Below, piece after piece: positions 5,894 through 6,060 of a stretch of 6,060 nucleotides of DNA. A model generated the notes under the pieces. The model was not told the origin of the DNA and ran no database searches. It saw only the letters and a program-made list of their open reading frames with translations. Where the stretch lies: contig DAOWEW010000070.1 of the NCBI GenBank assembly GCA_030638305.1, forward strand, positions 1 to 6,060, read 5' to 3'. The stretch's first letter is position 1. Every line of letters starts with the position of its first letter. The position numbers and the translations under genes were made by a program. The stretch is from Desulfobacteraceae bacterium. GTDB lineage: Bacteria; Desulfobacterota; Desulfobacteria; Desulfobacterales; ETH-SRB1.

Positions 5894-5908
5894 ACATAAG
5901 CCACATAT
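5872..5908. repeat. Perfect 17-bp inverted repeat, 3-base spacer
   Basis: ATATGTGGCTTATGTAT (5872-5888), aaa, ATACATAAGCCACATAT (5892-5908); all 17 positions match. No T-run follows on either strand, which argues against an intrinsic terminator. It could be a dimeric repressor operator, a cruciform, or a remnant of a small palindromic element. Confidence 0.9.
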
Positions 5909-5919
5909 GATAAACGATT

Positions 5920-6060
5920 AGGAACGTGGACGAAATAACTTCCACAACTATGCATCACAGCTTCAGGCCGCCTTTGTCCGATCTCAAATCCCAAAAATAT
6001 TGAAATAGCTCGCTATTCCATCAACTTTTGTGATCTGAGATCAAACAAATTCGACCCAAA
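5920..6060. repeat. Long imperfect palindrome, possible MITE-like element, cut by the right edge
   Basis: The arms 5980-6009 (starting GATCTCAAATC) and 6012-6042 (ending CTGAGATC) pair around a centre at 6010-6011, with an exact core AATAGC-tc-GCTATT (6004-6017) and a few mismatches or one-base shifts. Pairing continues more weakly outward (CTTTGT at 5972-5977 with ACAAAT at 6045-6050; TTCAGGCCG at 5962-5970 against the last bases of the window), several mismatches being G-U compatible. If symmetric about 6010, the element would start near GGAACGTGGACG (5921) and end near 6100, outside the window. No transposase or credible ORF is present, so a non-autonomous element or structured intergenic repeat is inferred. 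Confidence 0.55.

Noticed and set aside
5950..6003. Small plus-strand ORF (MHHSFRPPLSDLKSQKY)
   Set aside because: It has only 17 codons, no ribosome binding site, and lies within the palindromic repeat, so it is probably a by-product of the repeat sequence.

Overview
The window looks like part of a chromosome from an AT-rich anaerobic bacterium, most likely a sulfate-reducing-type deltaproteobacterium (Desulfobacterota). This rests on the combination of a sirC-ccsB-hemA tetrapyrrole/cytochrome c cluster, a short DksA, and a gene that appears to encode selenocysteine. It is inferred from gene content; no marker gene fixes the taxon.

Every gene I can support is on the minus strand, so transcription runs from high to low coordinates. 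From right to left: (a) 5724-6060 has no gene. It holds a putative promoter for the rhodanese gene, a perfect 17-bp inverted repeat overlapping a plus-strand promoter-like sequence, and the start of a long imperfect palindrome that runs to or past the right edge. (b) 4947-5723 is a two-domain, exported rhodanese-like gene interrupted by one in-frame TGA. (c) 565-4826 is a compact run of five genes: sirC (precorrin-2 dehydrogenase), a CcsA/CcsB/ResC-type cytochrome c assembly membrane protein, hemA (glutamyl-tRNA reductase), fabD (malonyl-CoA:ACP transacylase) and dksA. (d) 1-575 is a PHP-family phosphoesterase/nuclease that overlaps the end of dksA and runs off the left edge.

HemA makes the first committed precursor of all tetrapyrroles. 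SirC oxidises precorrin-2 to sirohydrochlorin, the branch point to siroheme and, in many sulfate reducers, to heme through the siroheme-dependent route. The CcsB protein supports heme delivery and attachment to exported c-type cytochromes. FabD supplies malonyl-ACP for lipid synthesis, and DksA is a growth-control factor acting on RNA polymerase.

The best candidate for something unusual is the rhodanese gene. Its TGA (5370-5372) lies in the catalytic loop as Cys-x4-TGA. The frame, homology and length all continue past it. A GC-rich hairpin with loop AGGUU starts 22 nt after the TGA, as expected of a bacterial SECIS element. I read this as an exported selenocysteine-containing rhodanese (258 residues, Sec118). 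A normal gene caller would split it into two proteins or call a pseudogene.
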